A stretch of DNA of 64,000 nucleotides, taken from NCBI RefSeq assembly GCF_964355755.1, contig NC_092672.1, positions 12,892,501 to 12,956,500 of the forward strand. Direction: 5' to 3'. This DNA is from Antedon mediterranea (Eukaryota; Echinodermata; Crinoidea; Comatulida; Antedonidae). Every line of letters begins with the position of its first letter. Position 1 is the stretch's first letter. The notes under the pieces were generated by a model, which was not told where the DNA came from, made no database searches, and saw only the letters and a program-made list of their open reading frames with translations. Below, one piece after another: positions 23,905 through 34,539 of this stretch. Both the position numbers and the translations under genes were made by a program.

Positions 23905-24579
23905 GCAAGAAGTAAGTCTACCTGCCTAGGCCAGTCTGATTTACATCTTCGCCGTCGGCAGTTTGTGATGATTGTGGGACTAAAAGTTTCAGATTTTGCA
24001 AGAAAGCACAAAGCAAAACCAGATGGCATGTCCATTTTGAGTAAAATAGAAAAGAATCTGTGTAATATACTGGAAATGATTGAAATCATTGGAAAAAAGG
24101 GAAGAACACTACCTTTGATATTATCTCAAAATATGAGTGAGCAACTTTCTTTGTTGGTTGATAAAAGGAATGTTGTAGGAGTGGCCCCAGCAAATATATT
24201 TCTGTTTCCCTGTTCAAGTTATCAAAGTCTTGGGCACATCAGAGGAAGTGACTGCCTGCGAAAACATGCAGCGGTTGCATGTCTTAAAAATAACCATTTA
24301 TTACGTTTTACCAAAATGAGGAAACATGTGGCTACATCATCACAGATTTTGTCCTTATCCGAAAATGAACTAAATTTGTTAGCTTCATTTATGGGCCACG
24401 ATTTGCTTGTGCATCGTGCATATTACCAAGTACCTGATAGTGTGCTACGAATAGCAAAGCTCTCAAAGTTATTCCTTTCATTGGAGAAATCTAACTTACC
24501 TGCTCAAAAAGGCAAAAACCTGCAGACAATTGCCATTGATGATCAAACTACTGTATATACTTTTAACTTTAATATATGA
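23905..24579 (+). CDS. Tyrosine-recombinase-like protein, C-terminal exon
   Basis: A 225-codon frame opens after an ACAG acceptor and runs to TGA. The C-terminal half reads HIRGSDCLRKHAAV, LRFTKMRKHVATSSQILSLS, FMGHDLLVHRAYY. The order of Arg (in TKMRKHVAT), Gly-His and terminal Tyr parallels the tyrosine recombinase catalytic region (HxxR, G-H, Y), as in Crypton elements. The same conserved block is known to me from uncharacterised proteins of fish and invertebrates. The N-terminal part (LRRRQFVMIVGLKVSDFARK) would be the lead-in helices. The exon is not interrupted. Whether it was spliced to the transposase relic just upstream is unclear; the phases allow it. Confidence 0.5.
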   Translation, partial: ARSKSTCLGQSDLHLRRRQFVMIVGLKVSDFARKHKAKPDGMSILSKIEKNLCNILEMIEIIGKKGRTLPLILSQNMSEQLSLLVDKRNVVGVAPANIFLFPCSSYQSLGHIRGSDCLRKHAAVACLKNNHLLRFTKMRKHVATSSQILSLSENELNLLASFMGHDLLVHRAYYQVPDSVLRIAKLSKLFLSLEKSNLPAQKGKNLQTIAIDDQTTVYTFNFNI

Positions 24580-26165
24580 ACTTCTTGAAGAAGAAAGTTA
24601 ATGTTAAGTTTGTTATTTCGGCCTAAGAAAATGTCATTAATGATGACTTAATCATTTTTTTTTCTCCTAATTTCATAATAAATCATACATATGATACATA
24701 CACTTCAAGAAAATGAAATAAAAAATAGGTGTTCCCGAGCATGCTAACGATATATATTAATTAATCTGCGCACTTATGGCAATTTTTAAACGCTTAAAAT
24801 TGCCTGAAACGTACTCTAATTTCATCGAAAATAAATTCTGACAATTTTGAACAGTTTAAGCGCGTGTACGCATGCGTTATATGCGCTACGCACGTAATTG
24901 TATTGCCATATGATGAAATATGACCTGAAATTTATGAGTACCAAATTTTGTTTAAAAATGATTCATGCTTGTGAAGATATGATTACAAACGTGATTTCAT
25001 TAAATCGCGCGTAGACCGCGTAATGTTTGATTGCGCACCGTGAAAACATAACCACATCGATTCCTGGCCATAAGGAATATACTCTGAAAAATTGACTTAG
25101 CTAGATGAAACTGATATCAAGATAATTCACGGACAAAATAGTGCTAAGGAAAGAATAAATAAATAAATAAATAAAGATCCTGACAGAATCAAGAGGTTAT
25201 ATGCATATCATGCATATAACCTAATAACAACAACATTGTCTCATAAGCCTCATTCGCACTTGATTAAATTATAGGCAGATTTTACCGAGATCCCGGTAAA
25301 GTTTCCGAAGGTAAAATCTTACCATCATTCGCACTTGGATTGTTCCACTTGGTTAGTTTAACCTCAACTAACAAAACAGCCTAAACAAGTAACTATTGAG
25401 GGCGCAATATTGTGACCTTCATCGTGACCTTTACTTTCACATTGTCAAAAATCGGTGACTACTTCTTCTTCGCACGCAGCTAAAGTAAAATGACGTCATG
25501 TTTGAGTCTGCGCGCATATGATGCAAAAGGAATATTTGTCACCACGTCTCTCTCTTGCGCGCTTATGATTTTACCAAATAAGCGCGTAGCTATACAATCT
25601 TTGATTTTACAAAATGTTTTCAGTGATAAATGATGGTGCGATCGGTGGTACGGAAAATAAAATTATTCTGATATTGTTCCTGATAACAAAGAAGCAGATA
25701 AAATATAGTTGTTTATTTGACTCATTTGGCTTATAGCGGCCTAACTAAAGTAAAATACAGTATATTTGAGTAGTAGTTTATTAATATATTAGTACACTAC
25801 ACACTATCAGGATCCTCCTTCATCGTTATGGCGTGGCATCGTGCAGCATACTATGCTGGGTTAGTGTACATCTGCACGATGCCGGCCACGACGGCTAAGT
25901 ACGCTTCCCACCCACCCTAGCTAGGTATGCACTGCGCTGCCACTAGGCCTACCTAGCCTATTTCGGATCTCATGTCTTCCAACATCTGAAAATACATAAT
26001 GTAATGTACTAATACTGTACATTATTGTTATTATTCTTTATTCGCACTGGAAGTATCTAGGCTTTCCTGTTAAAATTAAATATATTATTTATTATCCTCA
26101 GCAGTGAAAACAATTATATTTTGTTGTATATGCCGTGATTTTAATTATTAAAAACATGATCGTCA
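24580..26165. other. No recognisable gene; one strong hairpin
   Basis: Includes a 13-bp perfect stem with 3-nt loop at 25194-25222 (AGGTTATATGCAT and its complement), a short (AAAT)n run at about 25,156-25,175, and the word CATTCGCACTTG twice (about 25,250 and 25,323) around GAGATCCCGGTAAAG. Short motif-rich ends like these can belong to Harbinger-type elements, but no partner end is seen. Confidence 0.4.
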
Positions 26166-26917
26166 GTCGATGGCTCAGGAGTTTCGATGGAAGCCTTTCC
26201 AGATTGCCCATACAAGACATGGGAATCTGTACGGGATAGAATTGAATATCTAAAAAAAAAATACCGTGCCGCCAAAAAATTAAACAATAGCAGCGGACGT
26301 GGACGGACGACATCGCCGTTTTACAACGAGATCGATGAGATTCTTGGTAAGTGATCAAGCTACTTACAAATTGAAAATATGTAATACTACTAGTAATAGG
26401 CCTATATATAGTAATGTTCAGTAATTGTAAAATATGAATTACTTATGTTGCATTCACCGCAGGGAGAAGACCAATGAATAATGTTAAGGCCTACCACCAC
26501 ATGGACGCCGATTTGAGTGGGTCAGATGAAGAGGTTACGGTTCATGTGGGGGAGGTTTCAGAGCCACCAAACCAAGCTGAACCTGGTTCATCAGGGATGG
26601 AGTTAACAGGCCTGGATTCAACAAGCCTGGATGAAGAGAACAGAGGTATGGTCTAACTATTGCTTTTAATTTATATCTAGTTTATTTTGTTCTAAATAAA
26701 AAAAGTATTTAAAATAATTAGAATCAAAAGTTCAAATCTGATCTTTTTATTTGTTTAAAGGGCAAATGCAATGAGAATGTCCAATTTGAAAAAAAACCAA
26801 GATAATATATAGATAAAATTACAAATAATAGCCTGTCAATGATTTTTTTCCCGTTCGAATACGTTAAATATTTTATATAACGGATTTAAATTAACAATTA
26901 TAGCTCAAATATAGCGA

Positions 26918-26971
26918 CTAAGCCCCGCCCCCTTTACAGCCTCGCTTTCGCGTTGCATGTCCGTGACGTCA
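26918..26971 (+). promoter_or_regulatory. Left inverted terminus with GC box and CRE
   Basis: The perfect part of the terminal repeat contains an Sp1/KLF-type GC box (CCCCGCCCCC, about 26,923-26,932), and TGACGTCA, a CREB/ATF site, lies at 26964-26971, about 140 bp upstream of the transposase ATG. The right terminus has the same pair. This suggests that each end acts as a promoter for the gene that begins just inside it. Confidence 0.5.
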
Positions 26972-27111
26972 TGTAAGAAACACGGTTTGCGCTTGACTTA
27001 CCGATCGTCATTCTTTTCATGCACTGTTTAGCCTGCTACCGCTCTATACTATAGTCTAATTCTCATTGTTAATACAATAATAGCTTTTCACATCACTATT
27101 GTTCGGGAATA

Positions 27112-30100
27112 ATGCCTCGTTGTGTTGCTGCAAATTGCAGTAATAATCACTTCGATTCTGTAAGTTTCCATAAATTTCCAAAGGATGCGGAGATTCGTAA
27201 ACTTTGGACTGCCGCTGTTTCCCGCACAAGACTAAATTTTACCCCGTCGGACTACTCTGTACTGTGCAGCAGTCACTTTACTGAAGAGGATTTCGCGGTT
27301 CGCTTCAGCCTCTCAGTTGAATTGGGTGTTTCTGGGAGACACAGTAGAACATTAAAAAAGGGAGCTGTACCCTCAAAATTTCCAAAGCCTGCCACACCTG
27401 GAAATTTACCGCAACATCCAGCCAAGAAGAGGAGATCCGGGGCATACGAGAAGAGAGAACGAGCAAGGGTGAGTTGAGTTAATAAATTGAACAATTGAAT
27501 GAATTTATCCTGTATAATATTAATAATATTATTATTATTGTACCCCTCCTACTAGCTAGCTAGGCCTAGGCCCTAGCATATAGGCCTAGCCTAAGTATTA
27601 TTATATGTAGCCTAGTACTGCACCACCATACATGCCCTGTGGTAGTGGGTGAGGCTTTTAACATTTAACTATATACCTAGACCTAGCTAGGCGGCAAGAA
27701 TGGAATCGTTTGATGACAGCCTACTATGATACAGGGCTGAACACAGATCAGAGGTTATTGTATATAAAAGTAATACTGTAATTGTTGATAGAATTAAATA
27801 TGTGAATTTTATTTATCAAAACAATTTTTTGTTAGGTTGTAAAAGACATCTTAGTAGCATCTTCTTCTACTGCAACTAAACAATTTGTCGATGACAATGA
27901 TGTAGATATGATGAGTGATGAAATGACTCAAACAACAAGTGTTGCAGTTCAAACGGATGCATATGACGAGCACTGTGGTTGCTGTAGTGAGAAAGTAAGG
28001 AAGACGATGGAGTGTTCTTCATTCCAGTTTGTCCCTAAAATGGCAGACAAAGGTATTTTCTTTTATAACTAATCATTATTAATACTAACTATAATATGTT
28101 GTTCTCTCTTTTTCTCCTTTCAAACTACATGGATGCAGACTACGTTTATCATAGATTAGTAAATCTGCATTCAACTACGGGCACAAGCCATGTACACGGT
28201 ACATTTACCTGCTAATCATAAAGCAATAACAATGAACTAATAATGTGTCCATAGCAAATACCAATAGCGACCCACAAATGTACATATAATGTATCCACCA
28301 CAATTTTCTGTAAAATAAAATGGATTTATTTTTATTTATTATTATTCTTATCAAAAACAGGTATGCAAATATTTTCAGAAGAACACCCACACCCGAGTCA
28401 ATACACAGCACCGCAAATGTGTGAAGGAGCCACTAAGGGAAATCCTGAAAACGACAGCGATGACACTGAAGATAGTGATAGCGAGGAGGAAGAAGAGGAT
28501 GATGATGAAGAGGAGATTGACACCGATGATGTTAATGATCCTGATTACATCCCATTTGAAAGTGATTATGACATTGCTGAAGATGAAAACAAGTAACGTT
28601 TTCCTTTATATCTAAATAATATCCAAAACTCATAAATCGTCAAAGTCAAGATATAACAATTTTTTAGATTTTGTCTTAAGTGAAAATTGTCCGATCGGAC
28701 TCGAGTGTGTATGTCTACATACACTACGAATAAATCAAGTCACTAATTCGTCAACATATGTACTGTATGGTCCTCCCATCCTCTTATATATGGATGTGAA
28801 TTTATTCTGAATTTAAGGATCACTAAACTACACAAATCAGCAAATACAACAAATATCAATTCAAATCATTTTTTGTTTTACTGTGATCAATATACTAATC
28901 AGTCCCTTTTTTGTTTAGTTACATTGAAGATGATGTCTACAAAGGACGAAAGTTTATTGTTTTTGAGGAGCAGCTCCTCAAAGCGTTTAATGTTTGTCCT
29001 GTGTGCAGTGGTCCAACAGAAAGAAAGGTTTCTGCAGTAATTGGGACATTCTGCCGGATCCACCAGTTCTGCCCAACCTGCAATCATTCCAAGTACTGGG
29101 AGTCGCAACCATACATCGGAAATCTTCCAGCTGGGAATCTCCTACTTTCTGCTTCAATTCTGTTTGCAGGTTGCTGCATTTCTAAGATTTTGCAAATGTT
29201 TAAACACATGCGGTGTGCAGCAATTACCAGAAGAACCTTTTTTGTGCACCAAAAAACATTCTTGTTACCTGCTGTACACACTCTTTGGTCTGAAGAAAGA
29301 AAACTGAGGATCTCAGAGCTGGAGGGAGATGTAATCCTTGGTGGTGATGGACGAGCAGACTCACCTGGACATTCCGCCAAGTACGGCTGTTATACTTTAA
29401 TGAATTTAAGAAGCGGAAAAATTGTTCATGTGGAGGTTGTACAGGTAAAAAAACATTTTTAAGTTTTGTTCTTATAATTATCTGGCACTACACTGTATTT
29501 GGCAGCTTCACACATTTCCTTGGCCAAATGTAAATGTTCCATTTGAAAGGTGGCAACAAATAATTGTTATTTTGATGTATTATTTTTTTTATAGTCGAAT
29601 GAAGTTGGAAGTGCACCAAAAATGGAGAAAGAGGGACTGATTCGGTCTGTAAACAAATTGAAAGATGATGGTGTAAAAGTTGATGTGCTGGTGACGGACA
29701 GACATGCGAGCATTAAGAAGTGGGTCCGTGAAAATATGGAAGACACCAAACACAAGTTTGACATTTGGCACATGGCAAAGGGTAAGAACTATATATAACC
29801 TACATAGATTCCAGGCATCTGCTTGGTTAAGAGCCAGTCAATATTTTCAACCATGCCTGGTCAATAGTACTTGTTCTCCCTCGCACTTCATATTTGTCAA
29901 AGGTCAGTAATTCTGATGTGACGCAGGTAGTGGATCTAGTATGTATGAACCGGTGTAAAACTATAATGTAGGTGATTGATTTGACCATTGCTTTAAATTT
30001 CAGCAATAAAGAAGAAATTGTTAAAAGCTGCAGCCCAGCGATCTTGCTCAGATCTGAAGCCATGGATATCAAGCATCGTGAAGCACCTGTATTGGTGTGC

Positions 30101-31424
30101 AACATCGAACGACACTGGGAATGGGGATGTGACATTGGCCAAGTGGTTGTCTGTCAGTCGTCACATACGCAACATCCACATAGGACACGATGATTTGTTT
30201 CCCAGATGCTTACATAAACATATGAGAAGAGCATGGCTAGCCGAAGGTATGTAATGACGGTTCCTGTTATAGGAAATGTGTTGTAATAGTCAGTTGAAAT
30301 TCGGATTAGATCCTTTTTGGGTCCACGGCAGCCATGATGCAGCGCCCACCATGACCAGTACACCGGGGTAACCCCCCTAATTTACTGGGTTCTTTAAAGT
30401 ACATGATCTGATGTGTACACTGGGACTACGGTTTAACCATCGAAAACAATGGACGAGGAGAAACTTAAACACATGCCAATGTTATGGCTGTGGTTACGGT
30501 GCCCCCACCTCAACCGCTCGGCCACTTGACTCGCCACGTTCTTGTAAAAACCTTTCACTGATTTACACTTGATAATTGCAGGCAGCACAGCAGCAAATAC
30601 CTTGATTGAAATTGTTGAGAACCGGCGACACACAAATGACATCAAGATGCTAAGTGAGACATACCAAACGTCTAAATTGGAGGCGTTCCATTCGCTTCTC
30701 AACCAGATTGCTCCCAAGTTACACAACTACTGTTTCAATGTGCAACTATGCCGGTAAGTTTCTGTTTTGGGCAGAATAGAATTTCTCGGCTCAGTTAAAT
30801 ATGTACAAAAAATGCAGAAGCATTATGAATTAAGCATGTTCGTCCAGTGCTTATTATTTTCCACAAGTCAGTGAGAGTGTTAGTGTATTGTTCCGATTTC
30901 TCTTAGATCTAGCTCTCAAACTAAAATTTTGATCATTATGGAAGCAAGTCCTCAGATTTTATTGGGCGTTCATTGTTTTTGGCATTATAATTGGCCAATA
31001 AAATAATAATTCATTTATAAGACATTTGTATTCACAGAACATATATCGCTGCTCTCCATTACAATGAAAATGGTGGACGTGACCAGGCAGAAACAGCCGA
31101 TGGTGAAAAGCAATATGCAATCAAGTTTCCAAAATTTAAGAAGGGTGGTTCGGTTGTGAGACCGATATTGGTAGCGGCAACATACAGTAAGTAATAGTGT
31201 ATATAGTTCAACAAATTAATTTAACATGTGCTGGATGACTTATTTAAATCCCCTTTTTTTCAGCCTATGTTGACAGACTCTTCGATACTGTTCTGGAACA
31301 AATAAATTCAGGAATTAAGCCAGTAGAGATGACATCACCACCACCTTTATGCAGCAATTTCCACCACCCCGACAAGGCAGAAGCAATTGAACAACACAAG
31401 ACTAGATTTAATGTACACAATTGA
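27112..31424 (+). CDS. THAP-domain Kolobok-like transposase, nine exons, intact
   Basis: Exons 27112-27468, 27836-28052, 28361-28592, 28919-29444, 29595-29781, 30004-30246, 30582-30753, 31038-31186, 31264-31424 all have GT/AG borders and join in phase to 747 residues without a stop. Residues 1-90 are a THAP zinc finger (C4, C9, C52, H55, P23, W32, AVPSKF at 85-90) that would bind the element ends. About 195-268 are strongly acidic. A Cys-rich patch (FNVCPVCSG, FCPTCNHSKYW) precedes the catalytic RNase H-like core: D412 in GGDGRADSPGHS, D479 in LVTDRHASIKKW, D500/H503 in FDIWH, E621 in KLEAFHSLL. THAP plus D(2)H-type DDE fits Kolobok; P-element relatives are the alternative. Start: first ATG, directly at the finger. 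A possible AATAAA lies at about 31,636. Confidence 0.85.
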
Positions 31425-31779
31425 AAAATTTAATAATGCCATACTCCTATTCCTAAATATTTGGATATTTGAACCCAACATATGTCTCTGACTGGAAATG
31501 ATTTCTAATAGTTTTAACTACGCAGGCTGGCAGTATCGTGCGGTTGCCTCTACCCAAATATCCATGCGTCCATCGAACAAAATTCTTGTAACTTGCATGT
31601 CTGTATTTTCTATAACAGAAGAAAATGTTTTTTTTAATAAAATTTATCTTACTGTTAAAATAAATTCATGTTGTTTAAAAAAATATTTTGAGAATTTTTC
31701 TTTGGAGTTGAACAGTACTTGGTTTACTCCGAAGAATACATACATAAATCATTGATAATTTATATTCTTTTGGTTGTAC

Positions 31780-32832
31780 TCACTCATTTATTGACTTGTT
31801 ACGATGTCGTCTCCCTCTCCCAATTGAAAGTTGCAAAGTCCAGACATTCAGGCATACTGGATCAAATCCTGGATGTTCAGTTATACATGTAACGGGTCCT
31901 GTCACCTCTTGGTCTCTTTCTAGAGTCTCTCTGATTGCTATTATTTCGGTACAGCATAAACACTCGTCAAATGATGCCATATGTGAACATCTCTGACATT
32001 TACACCTATTACAGTATAAATATATGACATAAAGTTGGAACACAGTTGCCTACACATTGTACAAGAAGTGCCAATTGATTAAAGAAATGGCGATGAAGGA
32101 CATAATATTATTTATACGCCTTTTCATGAATGTTCCTCAGCCATCAAGCAATTGAGTTATTAATTATAGTATAAATAACTCAACGCACAAACAATGGCAA
32201 CACACTTCTAAACAACCTAGCCTATAAATATGTTTAGTTTTGACAGATCCAGTAAATATTAGCCATCAGTATCAGTCGATTAACTATGTCTATTAATTAG
32301 TATTTAAAACGGTAGCAATTAATTAGGGGAAATGGATTCCGTTGACAATGTCATAGCAGTAGCTAGGCTAGGGCTCCCTATTATGGATTTCGCCGGATGC
32401 AGTTAGACCGCCGACGATCGTTGACGACCAGTATTATTTAATTACTTAATTAAACACGGTTGTTGAAGACGTCATTTTGGAGTAAATTAAACACAAATGA
32501 ACGGAGAAAGATAATTTAATTATCAGAATTAAATATTATTTAAACTTTAAGGATTATTTTAGGAACGTAGGAAAGGAACAAAAATCAAAACAAAAGATCG
32601 TAAAAAAATAAACAACTTACCAATCCATGTTAATTAGGCGATTTTGTTGTTCTTGAACAACTTGTTGAACTTCTACATCATCTTCTTCATTGTGTGCTGG
32701 CATGGGCTCATTTGTATATGGCTCAAAACGATTCATTTTTTTATTTAAAACGGAATATTGAGAGTAAAAATAAGAAATGAAGTATCTGTTTGTCAAGTGT
32801 TTTGCCTTGGGCTGCATAGCAGGAGGAGGCAT
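31780..32832 (-). CDS. P2X7-ballast-like cysteine-rich protein, two exons
   Basis: Minus-strand exons 32832-32621 and 32005-31780 splice at GTAAGT and an AATAG acceptor, keep the frame across the junction (a split Trp codon), and give 145 residues. The N-terminal 70 are polar and acidic (HNEEDDVEVQQVVQEQQ). The second exon reads WCKCQRCSHMASFDECLCC, then CITEHPGF and PVCLNVWTLQ. This Cys/His order (C72, C74, C77, C86, C88, C89, C111, H115, C122) is that of the zinc-binding cytosolic ballast of P2X7 receptors, also known as a stand-alone domain in many invertebrate proteins. No membrane segments are present, so this is not a channel. It starts 78 bp inside the right terminus of the transposon and converges on the transposase gene. 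Its role in the element is unknown: accessory factor or captured host gene. Confidence 0.75.
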
Positions 32833-32855
32833 CAGCGTGTGGCATGTTTCTTCTC

Positions 32856-32910
32856 TGACGTCACAGTGATTGACATTCCAGTCGGCCAGTTTCTAGGGGG
32901 CGGGGCTTAG
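32856..32910 (-). promoter_or_regulatory. Right inverted terminus with GC box and CRE
   Basis: Inverted counterpart of the left end: the GC box at about 32,896-32,905 and TGACGTCA at 32856-32863, which lies only 24 bp upstream of the ATG of the P2X7-ballast-like gene. The very short distance means that transcription would start inside the terminal repeat or the gene uses a minimal leader. Confidence 0.48.
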
Positions 32911-33966
32911 CTCATTTTGGTAAGTCGTCATATTTTCGGTATAGATAATGATTTTTAATTTTTTTTTTTTTTGGATCAGGCATATAATGTGTTACTATTT
33001 CAGAAAAATTAGTTAAAAATGCATACTTCGTTGGCTCTTTAACAGATTCTGACACTTCATTTGAAGTTCCGCCGCCAGAAAATGAGAACCCACTGCTTGA
33101 TGGCTCGCTCGATGAAGGTCCCGCAAAAAAAAAATAAAACTTAAAAGTACAGAGCGTAAGACTGAAGCAAAACATGATGGTAATTATGTTGTATTTTAAT
33201 TTGTTTAAAAATTGGCTGAACATCCCCTAATTTCATAGCATGATTTTACTGTGATCTATGTTGTATTGTTTTTATTAGGGTCAGTTTTTAGAAAGAGAAG
33301 AGGAAAGAAATCCCAAATGGAAGATGCCCTTGATAAGTCAATTTCCAAACTGATTTGACTATCAACAAACGCAGAACAATCAAACAACAAATACTCTAAT
33401 GGAAATGGAAAGGGAACGCCTCCAATGGAAGAAGAGTTTAGAAGAAGAAAGAAAACAAAATGAAGCAATGAGAGAAGAAAGGGAGGAAAGGCGCAGGCAA
33501 GAAAACAATCAATTCCTGTTGCAGTTGGCAGGTATTCTTGGTAATGCAATGCAAAATTTTGGCAGCAATTCTGGCGGCAATATTGGCGGCAACCACTTTC
33601 CTCCAAACAATTATGCCCCAAATAATTATGGACCAAACAATGAAACACCACCTACATTTTGGCAAGATCCTTGAAACATGTAAAGTTTAACAAATGTTGT
33701 TACCATTACTACCATTAATTCAAACAAAGTTCCTTAATATTTAAACAGTTCCCTAACCAATATATTTTGTAGTGCAAAAACACCTTGTAAAGTTTACTTG
33801 TAAATAAAATGAAATCCAACTATAACAAATTCTCAATATTAAGTCAAATTGTTCATATGTGTTTGTGTTTAAAAACAACTATTGGTGCTAATACATTTTA
33901 TTTGTATTTTAATTTTTTACATTTTCACATTTATTGTACATTTACTACAGTATTTAATCATCTCAG

Positions 33967-34235
33967 CTTGATTGTGATTACAAGAAGACTATTGCTCAGG
34001 GCTCATTTGGAGAAGTGTTCAAGGGAATGTACCAATATGAGCATGTTGCTGTAAAGAAAGTGAAGTTGAGAAAAGGCAAGCGTTCGAAGAAGCAAATTAT
34101 AAGCGAGGCTCAAATACAACAACAACAACACACAAGAATATTGTAAAGTTTATCGGCATTTAATTGCCTGGACCATCTTTTTTTTCTATCATTACTGAAT
34201 TCATCTATGGGCAAAACATCTACAATACGGAGGAT
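33967..34235 (+). pseudogene. Protein kinase N-lobe relic
   Basis: After a TCTCAG acceptor the frame reads KKTIAQGSFGEVFKGMYQ (glycine-rich ATP loop), HVAVKKVKL (the ATP-binding Lys) and ISEAQIQ (the helix C Glu region), then shifts frame within a CAACAA repeat and continues as HKNIVKFIGI and SIITEFIYGQNIY, the beta-4/beta-5 and hinge region. The catalytic loop (HRD) and DFG are not found. The CAACAA microsatellite probably caused the frameshift. It is too short to name a kinase family; TKL-type is possible. Confidence 0.65.
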
Positions 34236-34539
34236 CAACACTTTACAGGAAAGGGGCAGCAACTGGTGTTGCAGGAGTGTCGTATTTACACAAGCATAGT
34301 CCTCAGATAATCCACCAGGTGTTTCAATGTGGTAAAGCCGTATTAACATTAGTTTCAATGAAAAACATCGAAAAGAAGCGCCATCCGGCTATCTATTATT
34401 AATAATTATCATTCCATATTTTGATATTCCCGCTTCTCTCTCTCGGATCTCAACTGTCAACCACCGAATACCAACTTTCAAGTTTCAATTTGTCTTTTTT
34501 TTAAATTCAATTGTTTTAATTATTTGGATTAATGACAAT

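Larger units (their letters stand above)
26891..32958. mobile_element. Kolobok-like DNA transposon, about 6 kb, two genes
   Basis: The element holds an apparently intact THAP-DDE transposase (plus strand) and a convergent small gene (minus strand). Ends: TAAGCCCCGCCCCCT occurs at 26919-26933 and inverted at 32895-32909, and further inside both ends share TGACGTCA followed by AAGAAACA. Outside this, AAATAT(AG/GA)CGACT occurs at both ends before a TTAA (26891-26894 left, 32955-32958 right). TTAA is the target duplication of Kolobok (and piggyBac) elements; THAP plus a D(2)H motif favours Kolobok. The left end lacks a short stretch present on the right, so the exact borders are an inference. It lies in a Myb/SANT gene intron. 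Confidence 0.72.
26169..33674 (+). pseudogene. Myb/SANT-like DNA-binding gene, split by a transposon and frameshifted
   Basis: Exons: about 26169-26346, 26463-26645, 33046-33117, 33279-33674, each with GT/AG borders and joining in consistent phase 1. Exon one carries the C-terminal half of a Myb/SANT-like (MADF/trihelix) domain: SVRDRIEYLKKKYR and PFYNEIDEILG. Exon two is acidic (DLSGSDEE). The last exon starts RKRRGKKSQMEDALDKS and ends with a long coiled coil (MERERLQWKK, then REEREERRRQ) and an Asn/Gly/Pro tail. This layout matches the Myb-like companion proteins of PIF/Harbinger transposons. The last exon has a TGA at 33356-33358 and a one-base shift before the coiled coil, so the gene is broken. 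The donor of the third exon (GTCCCG) is weak. The 6.4-kb second intron is almost all transposon. Confidence 0.72.

Noticed and set aside
28421-28615. Second plus-strand frame over the acidic exon
   Set aside because: It is an out-of-frame image of the Asp/Glu-rich transposase exon, rich in Met/Lys/Leu only because GAT/GAG codons are shifted.
31498-31755. Plus-strand ORF after the transposase stop as a further gene
   Set aside because: It contains the likely polyadenylation signal and AT-rich 3' sequence, and has no recognisable domain.
26913-32917. TAGCTCA at both ends of the transposon as a 7-bp target duplication
   Set aside because: It would cut off terminal sequence that is shared by both ends; TTAA further out fits the inverted ends better.
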